From Natronosalvus caseinilyticus (GTDB lineage Archaea > Halobacteriota > Halobacteria > Halobacteriales > Natrialbaceae): DNA of 64,000 nucleotides. The stretch spans positions 1,922,001-1,986,000 of the forward strand of contig NZ_CP071596.1 of the NCBI RefSeq assembly GCF_017357105.1, given 5' to 3'. The notes below the pieces were generated by a model, which searched no databases, was not told the DNA's origin, and saw only the letters and a program-made list of their open reading frames with translations. Below, one piece after another: positions 52,116 through 61,153 of this stretch. The translations under genes were made by a program, and so were the position numbers. Position 1 is the first letter of the stretch. Each line of letters begins with the position of its first letter.

Positions 52116-53642
52116 ATGAGGATCCGAGTCGACTGGCGCTCGAGCTGTAGCGTGACGGGAACCGTTCTCTTCTGGCTCGCCGTCCCGCTAGCCGCGCCGC
52201 TCGCGCTCGCGGCCCTCGACGGCGACGAGACGATTCCGTTCGTCGTCGCCATCGCCTGCACCGTCGCCATCGGCACGCTGCTCGAGCGCCTGACCGACGA
52301 GCGCGACCTCGGTCAGCGCGAGGCGTTCCTGATGGTCGCGTTGACGTGGTTCGGGGTCGCGCTGATCGGTGCGATCCCGTTCTTCCTGCTGGGACTGGGT
52401 GCCGACCCCGCCTCTGCCTTTTCTGGCCGACTCGAGGGACCGGTCAACGCGATGTTCGAGAGCATGAGTGGCCTGACCACAACGGGCGCAACGGTGATGA
52501 GCGGCTGGGACTTCACGAATCAGCCGCGATCGATCCTGCTCTGGCGACAGATCCTCCAGTGGCTCGGCGGGCTGGGAATCCTGATCGTCGCCATCGGCCT
52601 GCTCTCGAACCTGATGGTCGGGGGTGCGCAGCTGATGGAGACCGAGACCCAGACCCAGACGGTCACGAAGCTCACCCCCGAGATCGAGAGCACGGCACGG
52701 CTCATCTGGGGGCTCTACGTCGGGCTTACGGTTGCGGCGGCGGCGATCTTCTACGCGTTTCACCTTCTCGGACTGGCCCCGGAGATGGACCTCTTCAACG
52801 CGATTTCCCACGCACTGACGAGCGTCTCGACGGCCGGCTTCTCGCCCGAACCCGACAGCATCGGGGCGTTCACGCCGCTCGTCCAGTGGACGATGATCCC
52901 GATCATGATCGTCGGCGCGACGAACTTCGTGTTGCTCTACGCGGTCGCCCGCGGATCGTACGCACGGCCGCTCGAGTCCGAGGAGTTTCGCTTCTACATC
53001 GGCGTCATCGCCGTCTTCGGAGCGATCGTCTCGGTACTCATCGGCCTCGCCGGCGACACCGTGGGCTACGAGGCGACGCTCAGACACGGCCTGTTCAACG
53101 TCGTCTCGATGGTGACGACGACGGGATACGCGTCGACGAACTTCGACCTCTGGAACCCCGGCGCGAAGCACATCCTCTTTCTGGGGATGTTCGTCGGCGG
53201 CATGGCCGGCAGTACGACCTGCTCGATCAAGTCCCTGCGCTGGCTGGTGATCCTGAAGGGACTGGCTCGCAACCTCTTTCTCTCCGTCCACCCGCGAGCG
53301 GTCAGGCCCGTCCGACTCGGCGATACCGTCGTCGACGAGGACACGATCAACGACATCTTCGCCTACGTGATGCTCGCGATTCTTATCTTCTTCCTGTTGA
53401 CCATCTTCATCGTCGTCGACGCGGCGCGCGATGGGATCACCGTCTCGGAATTCGAGGCTCTCGGCGCGGCCGCCTCCATCTTCCTCAACATCGGCCCCGC
53501 GTTCGGCCTGGCCGGCCCGTTCGACAACTACGCCGGCTTCCCGCTGTTCACCCGCTTCGTCATGATCTTCATGATGTGGATCGGTCGCATCGAGATCATC
53601 CCCGTACTAGTTCTCTTGCTCCCGGCCTACTGGCGCTCGTAG
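52116..53642 (+). CDS. trkH: TrkH-type potassium transporter, second copy
   Basis: 508 residues with eight helices. Filter motifs: SGLTTTGATVMS, LTSVSTAGFSPEP, VTTTGYASTN and LNIGPAFG. Compared with the copy at 43394, the second loop reads STAGF (Gly kept) and the fourth reads NIGPAFG (one Gly changed to Ala) so selectivity or affinity may differ. N-terminal RIRVDWR matches the other TrkH. No trkA-like gene follows; it may use the TrkA at 44947 or another one. Confidence 0.9.
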   Translation: MRIRVDWRSSCSVTGTVLFWLAVPLAAPLALAALDGDETIPFVVAIACTVAIGTLLERLTDERDLGQREAFLMVALTWFGVALIGAIPFFLLGLGADPASAFSGRLEGPVNAMFESMSGLTTTGATVMSGWDFTNQPRSILLWRQILQWLGGLGILIVAIGLLSNLMVGGAQLMETETQTQTVTKLTPEIESTARLIWGLYVGLTVAAAAIFYAFHLLGLAPEMDLFNAISHALTSVSTAGFSPEPDSIGAFTPLVQWTMIPIMIVGATNFVLLYAVARGSYARPLESEEFRFYIGVIAVFGAIVSVLIGLAGDTVGYEATLRHGLFNVVSMVTTTGYASTNFDLWNPGAKHILFLGMFVGGMAGSTTCSIKSLRWLVILKGLARNLFLSVHPRAVRPVRLGDTVVDEDTINDIFAYVMLAILIFFLLTIFIVVDAARDGITVSEFEALGAAASIFLNIGPAFGLAGPFDNYAGFPLFTRFVMIFMMWIGRIEIIPVLVLLLPAYWRS

Positions 53643-53714
53643 GCGGTCGCTGGCGCTCGTAGACTCGAGACCGAGCGTCCGAGGTATCTTGCCCCTCGAG
53701 GACGAACCGAGCCT

Positions 53715-54089
53715 ATGGTCCGACTCGCGCTCATCGCCCACGACGAGAAGAAAGACGACCTCATCGCCTTCGCCCGCGAGTACGAGGACGTACTCGCCGA
53801 CTACGACCTCATCGCGACAGGCACGACCGGCAAACGGTTGATCGAGGCGACCGATCTCGAGATCGACCGGAAGGAGTCGGGGCCCCTCGGCGGCGACCTG
53901 ATGATCGGGAGCGAGGTTGCTCAAGACCTTCTCGACGGGATCGTCTTTCTGCGCGATCCGCTCACGGCCCAGCCCCACGAGCCCGACATCTCGGCACTCC
54001 TGCGGATCTGTGACGTCCATGACACCGCCTTGGCGACGAATCTCGCGAGCGCACGATACCTGCTTGAAGGAATTGACGACGTATCGTAA
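53715..54089 (+). CDS. mgsA: Methylglyoxal synthase
   Basis: 124 residues. MgsA fold: RLALIAHDEKKDDLIAFA, ATGTTGKRLIEATDLEI, SGPLGGDLMIGSEVAQDLLDGIVFLRDPLTAQPHEPDISALLR with the catalytic Asp in GGD and the HEPD motif, then LATNLASARYLL. Converts dihydroxyacetone phosphate to methylglyoxal and phosphate. Slightly shorter than the E. coli enzyme. Follows TrkH by 72 nt; links carbon overflow with ion/osmolyte transport only by position. Confidence 0.9.
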   Translation: MVRLALIAHDEKKDDLIAFAREYEDVLADYDLIATGTTGKRLIEATDLEIDRKESGPLGGDLMIGSEVAQDLLDGIVFLRDPLTAQPHEPDISALLRICDVHDTALATNLASARYLLEGIDDVS

Positions 54090-54549
54090 GATTCCGTACT
54101 ATTCTACAAACATATCATAAACATTTACCTCCAGTCTCGATTTCATCGTCACCACGCTTCGACGATACCAAGACCGACTCTATAGTCGTTATAGAGCTAA
54201 TTACGACAGAATCCGAACTTCGTCGACCTTGTACGCCGGCCGTACGGGACTCCCGACGTCGAAGACCGATGCTGGCATTTTTCGGAAGGACACGCCGTCA
54301 GAGCGGATTCTTCTCGATAAACGCCGTAGGCGCCGATTTCGCTCTCGATACAGAAATATCATAGTATAGTCTATTATTTAATTCCGAGAAATCTCCGATC
54401 CAGACCGAACGCGCCGTATTACGTTAGTAACTGACACACTATTACATAGCTATGCTCGTAATCTATACTAATTCATCACGCTTTTAGCGCGAACGCTCGA
54501 TCGGTCAGATGCGAACCGACGGACGGGTCGTCGGCCAGCGAGAACCGAC
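54090..54549. other. AT-rich gene-free stretch
   Basis: 460 nt, much lower GC than flanks (for example ATAGTATAGTCTATTATTTAATTC near 54360). No ORF longer than the trivial, no RNA gene or clear hairpin. May hold regulatory elements or be a foreign remnant; nothing definite seen. Confidence 0.4.
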
Positions 54550-55026
54550 TCACTCGAGAGGTGTTCCGTCGACGAACAATCGACAGCCCGCGTCCCGCTC
54601 GGCGGCGTACCCTTCGTAGTACTCCATCAGCTGAAAGAGGACGCCCGTGGGATTCGCCGGGGAGACGAACGCCTCGCCCCACGTCTCGAACTCGTTGTGG
54701 TCGATGACCGACACGCCCGCCGCCTCGAGCGCCTCGACTGCGGCCTCGAGGTCAGCCACCTCGAGGGTGACGTGGTGGAGGCCGGGGCCGTGTTCCTCGA
54801 GGTAGTCGGTCAGAAACGAGTTCGACCCCGGTTGTGGGGCAATGAGTTCGAGTCGGGAGGCGCCGCCAAGGACGTAGGTCGCCCAGGTGAACGACCCGTA
54901 CATGCTCGGTTCCTCGTGAATCTTCTCACAGCCGAGGGCGAACAGGAGCGGTTCGGCCTCCGGAATGGATTCGACGACGATTCCGGTGTGATCGACGCGC
55001 ATCGGCGGCAGGTCGTCCCCGTCCAT
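54550..55026 (-). CDS. VOC family protein (epimerase-like)
   Basis: 158 residues from ATG 55026 (alternative ATG 55002). Two VOC halves: DHTGIVVESIPEAEPLLFALGCEKI and HHVTLEVADLEAAVEALEAAG, with SRLELIAPQPGSNSFL and GVLFQLMEYYEG. Typical of methylmalonyl-CoA epimerase-like haloarchaeal proteins; exact role not provable. If it is an epimerase it could serve propionyl-CoA coming from the methylaspartate cycle. Opposite strand to the aldehyde dehydrogenase. Confidence 0.75.
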   Translation of the reverse strand: MDGDDLPPMRVDHTGIVVESIPEAEPLLFALGCEKIHEEPSMYGSFTWATYVLGGASRLELIAPQPGSNSFLTDYLEEHGPGLHHVTLEVADLEAAVEALEAAGVSVIDHNEFETWGEAFVSPANPTGVLFQLMEYYEGYAAERDAGCRLFVDGTPLE

Positions 55027-55258
55027 ACGTCGAAACGTCTCTCGAGGACGATAATCGTTTGGGACGCCATCGTCGCGCTCCCTGTGGCGCCGAGTCCGGA
55101 TTCCAGGCCGAGCCATTGTCTTCCAGGCGGGGGCCACACGGGAGTCGTCTGCACGGCGCTGGACGGCGATAGACGGCGATGATTTCCGCAACCGAGAGGG
55201 GCCGGAGTCGTGCCGTTACACCAACCTATAACACGCTTCCGTCCGTCGTTTTTCGTGC

Positions 55259-56704
55259 ATGAGCTACACGGGTCCAACGGACCTCTACATCGACGGCGAA
55301 TGGACCGGCGGCGAAGACGGCGGGCGGATCGAATCGGTCGATCCGGCGAACGAGACGACCTACGCGACGGTCGCGGCGGCGAGTGAAGCAGACGTCGACG
55401 CTGCCGTGTCGGCAGCCGACGCCGCGCTCGAGCGCGGCAGCGAGTGGGCCTCCCTCGACCCCGCCGAGCGCGCCGCGTACCTGCAGGCGTTTGCGGACCA
55501 GCTCGAGGATTGGAAGGACGAAATCGCGCTCGTCGAATCCCACGACAACGGCAAGACGCAGTTCGAGGCGACCCTCGAGGTTGGGATGGTCATCGACACG
55601 TTCCGGTACTACGCCGGCTGGGCGGACAAGCTCGCGGGCGACCAGATTCCAGTCCCGGGTGACCGCCTCGATTACACCATCCGCGAACCCGTCGGCGTGA
55701 CGGGCCACATCGTCCCGTGGAACTACCCGTTCCAGCTGGCGGGGCGCAGCCTCGCGCCCGCGCTGGCCTGTGGCAATACCGCGGTCGTCAAGCCCTCGAG
55801 CCAGACGCCCCTCTCCGCGCTGTATTACGCGAAGGCCGCCGAGGAAGTCGGGTTCCCCGATGGCGTGCTCAATGTCGTCCCCGGCCGTGGAAGCGTCGCC
55901 GGTGCGGCGCTGGCCGAACACGAGGGTGTCGACCACGTGGCCTTCACGGGCAGTACGGAGATCGGCAAGCGCGTGATGGGCCAGGCCGCCGACAGTGTCA
56001 CCGGCGTTACGCTCGAACTCGGCGGGAAGGGACCGAACGTCATCTTCCCCGACGCGGACCTCGAGGCTGCATCGAAGGGCGTCCACTACGGCATCTTCAT
56101 GAACGCCGGGCAGATGTGCTGGGCAGGCTCCCGGCTGGTCGTCCACGAGGACGTCCACGACGAAGTCGTCGATAGCGTCGTCGCTGGCGCCGAGAACACG
56201 CCGCTGGGGAACGGTATCGACGACGACGCGCGGATGGGCCCGCTCGTCAGCGAGAGTCACCGGGACGAGGTCGCCGACTACGTCGAAACCGCCCTCGAGG
56301 AGGGAGCGACCGTCGCAACCGGCGGCGAGATCCCTGCCCGAGAGGGCTACTTCCTCGAGCCGACCGTGCTCACGGACGTGACCAACGACATGACCGTCGC
56401 CCGCGAGGAGATTTTCGGACCGGTGCTCTCGGTCATCGAGGTCGCAGACGAGGAAGAGGCCCTCGAGGTCGCCAACGACTCACCCTACGGCCTGCTCGCG
56501 GGGGTCTGGACGAACGACCTTTCGCGAGCCCACCGCTTCGCCCGCGACCTCGAGTACGGAATGGTGAGCGTCAACGAGTATCCAGTCACCTTCCCACAGA
56601 CGCCGTTCGGCGGCGTCAAGGAGAGCGGCGAGGGCCGCGAGCAGGGTGCCGAAGCTATCGGCGAGTACACACAGGCGAAGAACGTGAACATCAACTTCGA
56701 GTAG
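55259..56704 (+). CDS. Aldehyde dehydrogenase family protein
   Basis: 481 residues. ALDH signature: VTGHIVPWNYPFQLAGRSLAP, FTGSTEIGKRVM, LELGGKGPNVIF (general-base Glu) and AGQMCWAGSRLVV (catalytic Cys). C-terminal FGGVKESGEGREQGAEAIGEY. Similar overall to betaine/aromatic aldehyde dehydrogenases; substrate not provable from sequence, but the phenylacetate genes beside it make an aromatic aldehyde possible. Soluble, NAD(P)-dependent. Confidence 0.88.
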   Translation: MSYTGPTDLYIDGEWTGGEDGGRIESVDPANETTYATVAAASEADVDAAVSAADAALERGSEWASLDPAERAAYLQAFADQLEDWKDEIALVESHDNGKTQFEATLEVGMVIDTFRYYAGWADKLAGDQIPVPGDRLDYTIREPVGVTGHIVPWNYPFQLAGRSLAPALACGNTAVVKPSSQTPLSALYYAKAAEEVGFPDGVLNVVPGRGSVAGAALAEHEGVDHVAFTGSTEIGKRVMGQAADSVTGVTLELGGKGPNVIFPDADLEAASKGVHYGIFMNAGQMCWAGSRLVVHEDVHDEVVDSVVAGAENTPLGNGIDDDARMGPLVSESHRDEVADYVETALEEGATVATGGEIPAREGYFLEPTVLTDVTNDMTVAREEIFGPVLSVIEVADEEEALEVANDSPYGLLAGVWTNDLSRAHRFARDLEYGMVSVNEYPVTFPQTPFGGVKESGEGREQGAEAIGEYTQAKNVNINFE

Positions 56705-56764
56705 CAGGGCGAACGGACGCGGTCGTCGCCCGGCGCCGATTCAGTCGGTTCGGTGCGACTCGAA

Positions 56765-58048
56765 TCAGCGGTGATCGTACACTCGCTTGACCTTCCCGAC
56801 CTCGGTTCGCTCGATCGAGCCGTACTCGACGAGGGCGAGCGTGTCGGGCGTCAACGAGAGCGTGCTCGAGATCGCCTCGAGCAACCGGTCTCGGAGCGCT
56901 TCTTCGTCCCCGTCGAACCCGCGCTCGAGTTCCACCGTCACCTCGAGTCGGTCGAGCGCGTCCTCGCGGTAGAGGTCGATCCGGTACTGGGGGGCGACGG
57001 CGTCGAACTCGAGGATCACGGCCTCGAGCTGGCTGGGGTAGAGGTTGACGCCGCGGACGATCAGCAGGTCGTCGGCGCGGCCGGTGACGCCGTCCATTCG
57101 GATCGTCGTCCGGCCGCAGTCACAGGGTTCGTCGATCAGGGCGGTCATGTCGCCGGTCCGGTACCGGAGGACGGGCAGGGCTTCCTTCGTGAGCGAGGTG
57201 AGCACGAGTTCGCCTTCCTCACCGGGCGGCAAGGGTTCGCCGGAGTCGGGGTCGACCACCTCGGGGTAGAAGTGGTCGGTCTGGATATGCAGGCCGTCCT
57301 GGGCGTGGGCGCACTCGACGGCGACGCCGGGGCCGATCAGTTCCGAGAGGCCGTAGTTCTCGATGCCCGTGACGCCGAGGCGCTCCTCGATGGCCTCCCG
57401 CATCGGCTCGGTACAGGGTTCGGCGCCGTAGAGGACGATCGACAGCGGGAGTTCCCGCGGATCGACGCCCATCTCCTCGGCCCGTTCGGCGAAGTACAGC
57501 GCGTAGGAGGGCGTACAACAGAGCGCGTCGCTCTCGAGATCCGCGGCGAGTTCGACCTGGCGCTGGGTGTTGCCGCTGCTCGTCGGGATCACCGTCGCCC
57601 CGAGCGACTCCGCTCCGGCGTGAAAGCCGAGGCCACCCGTAAAGAGCCCGTAGCCGTAGGCGTTCTGGACCGTGTCGTCCGGCCCGAGTTCGGCGGCTCG
57701 CATCGCTCGTTCCATCACCTCGTTCCAGAGCTCGAGGTCGCCCACGGTGTAGGCGACGATCTTCGGCTTTCCGGTGGTTCCCGAGGAGGCGTGGATACGG
57801 ACGATGTCTTCGTCGTCGACGGCGAACAGGCCGTCGGGGTAGGTGTCTCGAAAGTCGGCTTTCGTCGTGAACGGCAGTTTGGTGACGTCCTCGAGCGTCT
57901 CGATGTCGTCGGCCGTGACGCCAGCCGCTGTGAGCCGTTCGTCGTAAAATGGGACGTTCTCGCGAACGCGTTCGACGGTCTCGCGGAGCCGCTTCGTCTG
58001 CAGTTCCCGGCGTTCCTCCCTCGGGAGCCGTTCGTCGGATGCGACCAT
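56765..58048 (-). CDS. paaK: Phenylacetate-CoA ligase
   Basis: 427 residues. Adenylate-forming family: HASSGTTGKPKIVAYT (P-loop like), YGYGLFTGGLGFHAG, GAEPCTEPMREAIEERLGV and LRYRTGDMTALI with the ending KVKRVYDHR. Activates phenylacetate with CoA, the first step of the paa pathway. Same strand as and downstream of the paaABCD cluster, with a 146-nt gap after the PaaD zinc ribbon gene. A paralogue is at 62899. Confidence 0.93.
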   Translation of the reverse strand: MVASDERLPREERRELQTKRLRETVERVRENVPFYDERLTAAGVTADDIETLEDVTKLPFTTKADFRDTYPDGLFAVDDEDIVRIHASSGTTGKPKIVAYTVGDLELWNEVMERAMRAAELGPDDTVQNAYGYGLFTGGLGFHAGAESLGATVIPTSSGNTQRQVELAADLESDALCCTPSYALYFAERAEEMGVDPRELPLSIVLYGAEPCTEPMREAIEERLGVTGIENYGLSELIGPGVAVECAHAQDGLHIQTDHFYPEVVDPDSGEPLPPGEEGELVLTSLTKEALPVLRYRTGDMTALIDEPCDCGRTTIRMDGVTGRADDLLIVRGVNLYPSQLEAVILEFDAVAPQYRIDLYREDALDRLEVTVELERGFDGDEEALRDRLLEAISSTLSLTPDTLALVEYGSIERTEVGKVKRVYDHR

Positions 58049-58194
58049 GCTGTCTCGAGGGGACGAAGGGCGAGCCTATAGTTCTTGGCGTCGGTTTCGT
58101 CGCCCGTGACGGGTTTGTGCGTCAGCGAACGCTCCGGGTTTCGCGTGGCCGGCTCGCCGGTGTACGTTAGTATGCTGGCACTCGAGTCCTCGAC

Positions 58195-58362
58195 TCACTC
58201 GAACTTCTCGAACGGCTGCTGGCACTCGTTGCAGTAGTGCATCGAGCGACACAGCGACGGCCCCTTCGGATGCTCGCGGACGGTGTCCGTCGATTCACAG
58301 TACGGACACTCCGCTCCCGACGCTTCGCCGCTCGTCATCACGGACGGATCGGTTTCGCGCAT
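58195..58362 (-). CDS. Split-off PaaD zinc ribbon, small protein
   Basis: 55 residues: MRETDPSVMTSGEASGAECP with the ribbon CPYCESTDTVREHPKGPSLC and CNECQQPFEKFE, four Cys in CxxC...C...CxxC. In bacterial PaaD this same zinc ribbon (CPxCGS ... PF-x-x-F at its end) is joined to the C-terminus of the MIP18 domain. Here the MIP18 part (58364-58897) ends in TAA and this frame starts 1 nt later, so it is a separately translated but coupled chain. Too short to be picked up by an ordinary ORF search. ATG 58338 is a shorter alternative. Confidence 0.7.
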   Translation of the reverse strand: MRETDPSVMTSGEASGAECPYCESTDTVREHPKGPSLCRSMHYCNECQQPFEKFE

Positions 58363-58363
58363 A

Positions 58364-58897
58364 TTAGATGCTCAACCCAAATTCTCGCAGGTCGGATCGG
58401 CCCTGTTCGGTCACCATCTCGATAGTCCAGCCGGGGCTCCAGACGAGCCGGAGGTCGACCGACTCGACGCCGTCGACGTCCGCGACAGTCTCTCGGATTT
58501 CGTCCTGGAGCATGTCCCGTGCGGGACAGCCCGAGTACGTCAGCGTCATGTCGACTGTCGCGTGACCGTCTTCGACTACGAGCCCGTAGATCAGGCCGAG
58601 GTCGACGATGCTGACCGGCATCTCGGGATCTTCGACTCCGTAGAGGGCGTCCCAGACGGCGGCCTCGACGCCCGTCGCGCCCTCGCCGGTCGCCGGGAGG
58701 TCCTCGACGGCCTCGCCGGAGCGGTAGTCGGTGTACGAACACGGGGTCGCCTCGCTCTCGGGGTCCAGGTCCGGGTCGAACTGTGCTCCCGGCTCGAGGC
58801 TGTCGTCGTTCGTTTCGTCGACGCTCTCGGTCGGTGAGTCGGCCTCGAGCGTGGCATCGGCGTCAACGTCGACGTCGGATGGTGTGTTACGGTTCAT
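58364..58897 (-). CDS. paaD: PaaD (MIP18 family) of phenylacetyl-CoA epoxidase
   Basis: 177 residues. MIP18/DUF59 domain: VWDALYGVEDPEMPVSIVDLGLIYGLVV, DMTLTYSGCPARDMLQDEI and LRLVWSPGWTIEMVTEQG. Preceded by about 90 acidic disordered residues (SDVDVDADATLEADSPTE), typical halophilic extension. Likely assembles iron or Fe-S centres of the epoxidase. Lacks the C-terminal zinc ribbon of bacterial PaaD, which is supplied by the adjacent small gene 1 nt downstream. Confidence 0.9.
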   Translation of the reverse strand: MNRNTPSDVDVDADATLEADSPTESVDETNDDSLEPGAQFDPDLDPESEATPCSYTDYRSGEAVEDLPATGEGATGVEAAVWDALYGVEDPEMPVSIVDLGLIYGLVVEDGHATVDMTLTYSGCPARDMLQDEIRETVADVDGVESVDLRLVWSPGWTIEMVTEQGRSDLREFGLSI

Positions 58898-58941
58898 TGT
58901 GGTTGGTAGCAGCGGGTACGGAGTACGGGTAACTGGAGGCG

Positions 58942-59796
58942 TTACTCCGGTTTCTCCATGATCTTCGTCGCCTCCGAGCGACCCAGTTCGCGGTAGGTGC
59001 TAGTGAACTCCTCGCGGAGGTCCGCCCAGGCGTCGGTGTGGTCGCCGTCGCGCCCGCGCGCCAGGTCCGGATCGAGATCGAGGACATCGTCCTCGCCGAT
59101 CGGCACGTCGAGTCCCAGTCCCTCGAGGAACGGCACGACCTCGCTCGCCCAGTCGGTGGCCAGCTCCTCGAGCGTGGCGTCGCGGAAGCCGGCCTCCTCG
59201 ATCGCCGCTTCGGTTTCGTCGTCGACGGGGGCGAACAGGGTCAGCGCGTACGGGAACAGCCGGTCGACGGCCTGCTGGAGGCGTTCTCGGCCGCCGTCGT
59301 CTCCCTCGTCGTCAGCCAGCCGTTCCATCCAGTTCTGGGCGTGCTCCAGGTGGTAGCGCTCCTCGGCCTGGATCTTGCCGACGCGGTCAGCGAGTTTCGG
59401 GTACGCCGAGTCCTCGAGCGCCTCGAGGCGACGCTTCTCGGCCACGTCGTAGAGGTAGTGGCGGACGATGGCGTCTGCCCAGTCGCCCTCGGGGAACGGC
59501 CGCTCGACGAGGGTGCTGTGGCGCCAGGCGTCGGCCTCGCGCTCGTAGATGAGTTCGTGTTCCTCGTAGCCCAGGTCCTCGAGCACGTCGTACCAGAGGC
59601 GGGCGTGGCCCAGTTCGTCCTGGGCGTTGTTCGACAGCGCGAGGTCGGACTCGAGGGTGGGCGAGCGGACCTGCCACTCGGTGTAGCGCTCGGCGAGGAC
59701 GAACTCGTCGTCCGCCAGCCGGAGCAATAGTGCCTCGAGGGCGTCTCGTTCGTCGGCCGAGAGGTCGTCGGCCGTGACGGATTCGGCACTCGCCAT
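58942..59796 (-). CDS. paaC: Phenylacetyl-CoA epoxidase subunit PaaC
   Basis: 284 residues, ferritin-like structural subunit. Blocks: LRLADDEFVLAERYTEWQVRSP, LSNNAQDELGHARLWYDVLEDLGY and EERYHLEHAQNWMERLAD. PaaC pairs with PaaA in the oxygenase core but is not the catalytic di-iron chain. ATG 59796 shares its first base with the paaB stop region, so genes are packed. 44 nt before paaD. Confidence 0.92.
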   Translation of the reverse strand: MASAESVTADDLSADERDALEALLLRLADDEFVLAERYTEWQVRSPTLESDLALSNNAQDELGHARLWYDVLEDLGYEEHELIYEREADAWRHSTLVERPFPEGDWADAIVRHYLYDVAEKRRLEALEDSAYPKLADRVGKIQAEERYHLEHAQNWMERLADDEGDDGGRERLQQAVDRLFPYALTLFAPVDDETEAAIEEAGFRDATLEELATDWASEVVPFLEGLGLDVPIGEDDVLDLDPDLARGRDGDHTDAWADLREEFTSTYRELGRSEATKIMEKPE

Positions 59797-60125
59797 CAGT
59801 CGTCACCCTGCGCTTTCGAGCGCTGTCGTTCGGCGGCTTCCTGTTCTTTGTCCGATTCGATGACCTCGGCGGCGTGGTCGACGTCGGACTTGTAGGTCGG
59901 CCCCCAGCGGTAGCTCTTGTCGGTCGTGCCGCCGAAGGAAGTCTCGTCGGCGTCGATTTCGGCGACCTCTTCCTTCGGGACGACCCAGAGGCTGTTGGTC
60001 GCCTTGCGCCGGCCGTGCTGGATGGCCGCGAACTGCCTGGCCATCTCGCGGTCGGGCGCGTGGACGTTGCCGCAGTGGGTGTGGTACCCACCTTGCTCTT
60101 CCTGTCGGAATACTTCCCAGATCAT
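59796..60125 (-). CDS. paaB: Phenylacetyl-CoA epoxidase subunit PaaB
   Basis: 109 residues. Small subunit: VFRQEEQGGYHTHCGNVHAPD, MARQFAAIQHGRRKATNSLWVVP, and FGGTTDKSYRWGPTYKSDVDHA. Family length about 100. Links PaaAC heterodimers. Starts 2 nt after the paaA stop, and its end touches paaC. Confidence 0.92.
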   Translation of the reverse strand: MIWEVFRQEEQGGYHTHCGNVHAPDREMARQFAAIQHGRRKATNSLWVVPKEEVAEIDADETSFGGTTDKSYRWGPTYKSDVDHAAEVIESDKEQEAAERQRSKAQGDD

Positions 60126-60127
60126 GG

Positions 60128-61066
60128 TCAGTCAGCCGCCTGTGGTTTCGGACTTCCGGCCGGTCGGTTCTCCCACTCGAGACTGTCACGGACCCACTGG
60201 ACGGCGCCCTGGGCCTGCTTGCGGCCGTCGATCTGGCCGAGACCGGGTTCGTAGTCGTTCTTCGCAATCTGGAAGAACTCGTCCCAGTCAAGGTCGTCCT
60301 CGACGACCTCGTAGCCGCTGTCGGTCTCGCGGATGCGTGGCTCGTCGGGGATCTCGAGGCCGTAGCGCTCGGCCTTCGGGATGTACTCCCGGAGGAACAT
60401 CGAGCGCAGGTCGTCGTTGGACTGCGCTTTGAGTCCCACCGCGGCGGAGAAGTCGTGGTGGGTGCTCTTGTCGTTGGTCGGCCCGAAGAACTGGATGATC
60501 CGGGGCCACCAGGTCTCGAAGGCCTCCTGGGTCATCTCCTGTTCCTTCTTCGAGCCAGTCATCAACTCCGCGAGGATGCTCTCGCCGTGTTTGACGTGGA
60601 ACCCCTCCTCGAAGCACACCTTGTCCATGGCGTGGGCGTAGGGCTCCCAGCTCGTCCGGCGGAGCGTCGCCTGGCGGCGCATCGCCGCGCCGTCGACGAA
60701 GAAGGCGATCATCGGCGTCTCGACCCAGCTGTCCATCGGGTAGTGGAAGCAGTTGAGGAACTTCCCCTTCCCGTTGGCCAGGTCGTCGAGCATCTCTTCG
60801 CGCGTTTTCACGCCCAGCGACTCAGCCGCGCGGTAGAGCAACTGCCCGTGGCCGATCTCGTCCTGCACCTTCGCCGAGAAGGCCAGTTTGCGGTCGATAC
60901 TCGGTGCCTGTCGAATGAACGGCCGCTCGAGGTACGCCCCCATGATCTCGCTGTTGGCGTGGAACTCGATCATCCGGGTGGCGGCCTCCCGGTACTCGAG
61001 GGGCATGTCGTCCGCGGGGCTGAACTCCCGCGGCCCGGCCCGTTCTTTGACGGTGTCGATGTCCAT
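60128..61066 (-). CDS. paaA: Phenylacetyl-CoA epoxidase catalytic subunit PaaA
   Basis: 312 residues. Di-iron ferritin-like oxygenase: EFHANSEIMGAYLERP, KVQDEIGHGQLLYRAAESLG (Glu/His ligands) and CFEEGFHVKHGESILAELM (second ligand set). Adds an epoxide to phenylacetyl-CoA using O2 and electrons normally supplied by PaaE. No paaE-like ferredoxin reductase was seen in the window. First gene of paaABCD, divergent from the regulator at 61154. Confidence 0.94.
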   Translation of the reverse strand: MDIDTVKERAGPREFSPADDMPLEYREAATRMIEFHANSEIMGAYLERPFIRQAPSIDRKLAFSAKVQDEIGHGQLLYRAAESLGVKTREEMLDDLANGKGKFLNCFHYPMDSWVETPMIAFFVDGAAMRRQATLRRTSWEPYAHAMDKVCFEEGFHVKHGESILAELMTGSKKEQEMTQEAFETWWPRIIQFFGPTNDKSTHHDFSAAVGLKAQSNDDLRSMFLREYIPKAERYGLEIPDEPRIRETDSGYEVVEDDLDWDEFFQIAKNDYEPGLGQIDGRKQAQGAVQWVRDSLEWENRPAGSPKPQAAD

Positions 61067-61153
61067 CGTTCACTATACTACACGTCGTTTCGACCCTTAG
61101 CAGTTGACCGCCACATGACGGGGTTTTAAATACTCTCGCGCGTATCTTCCCCC

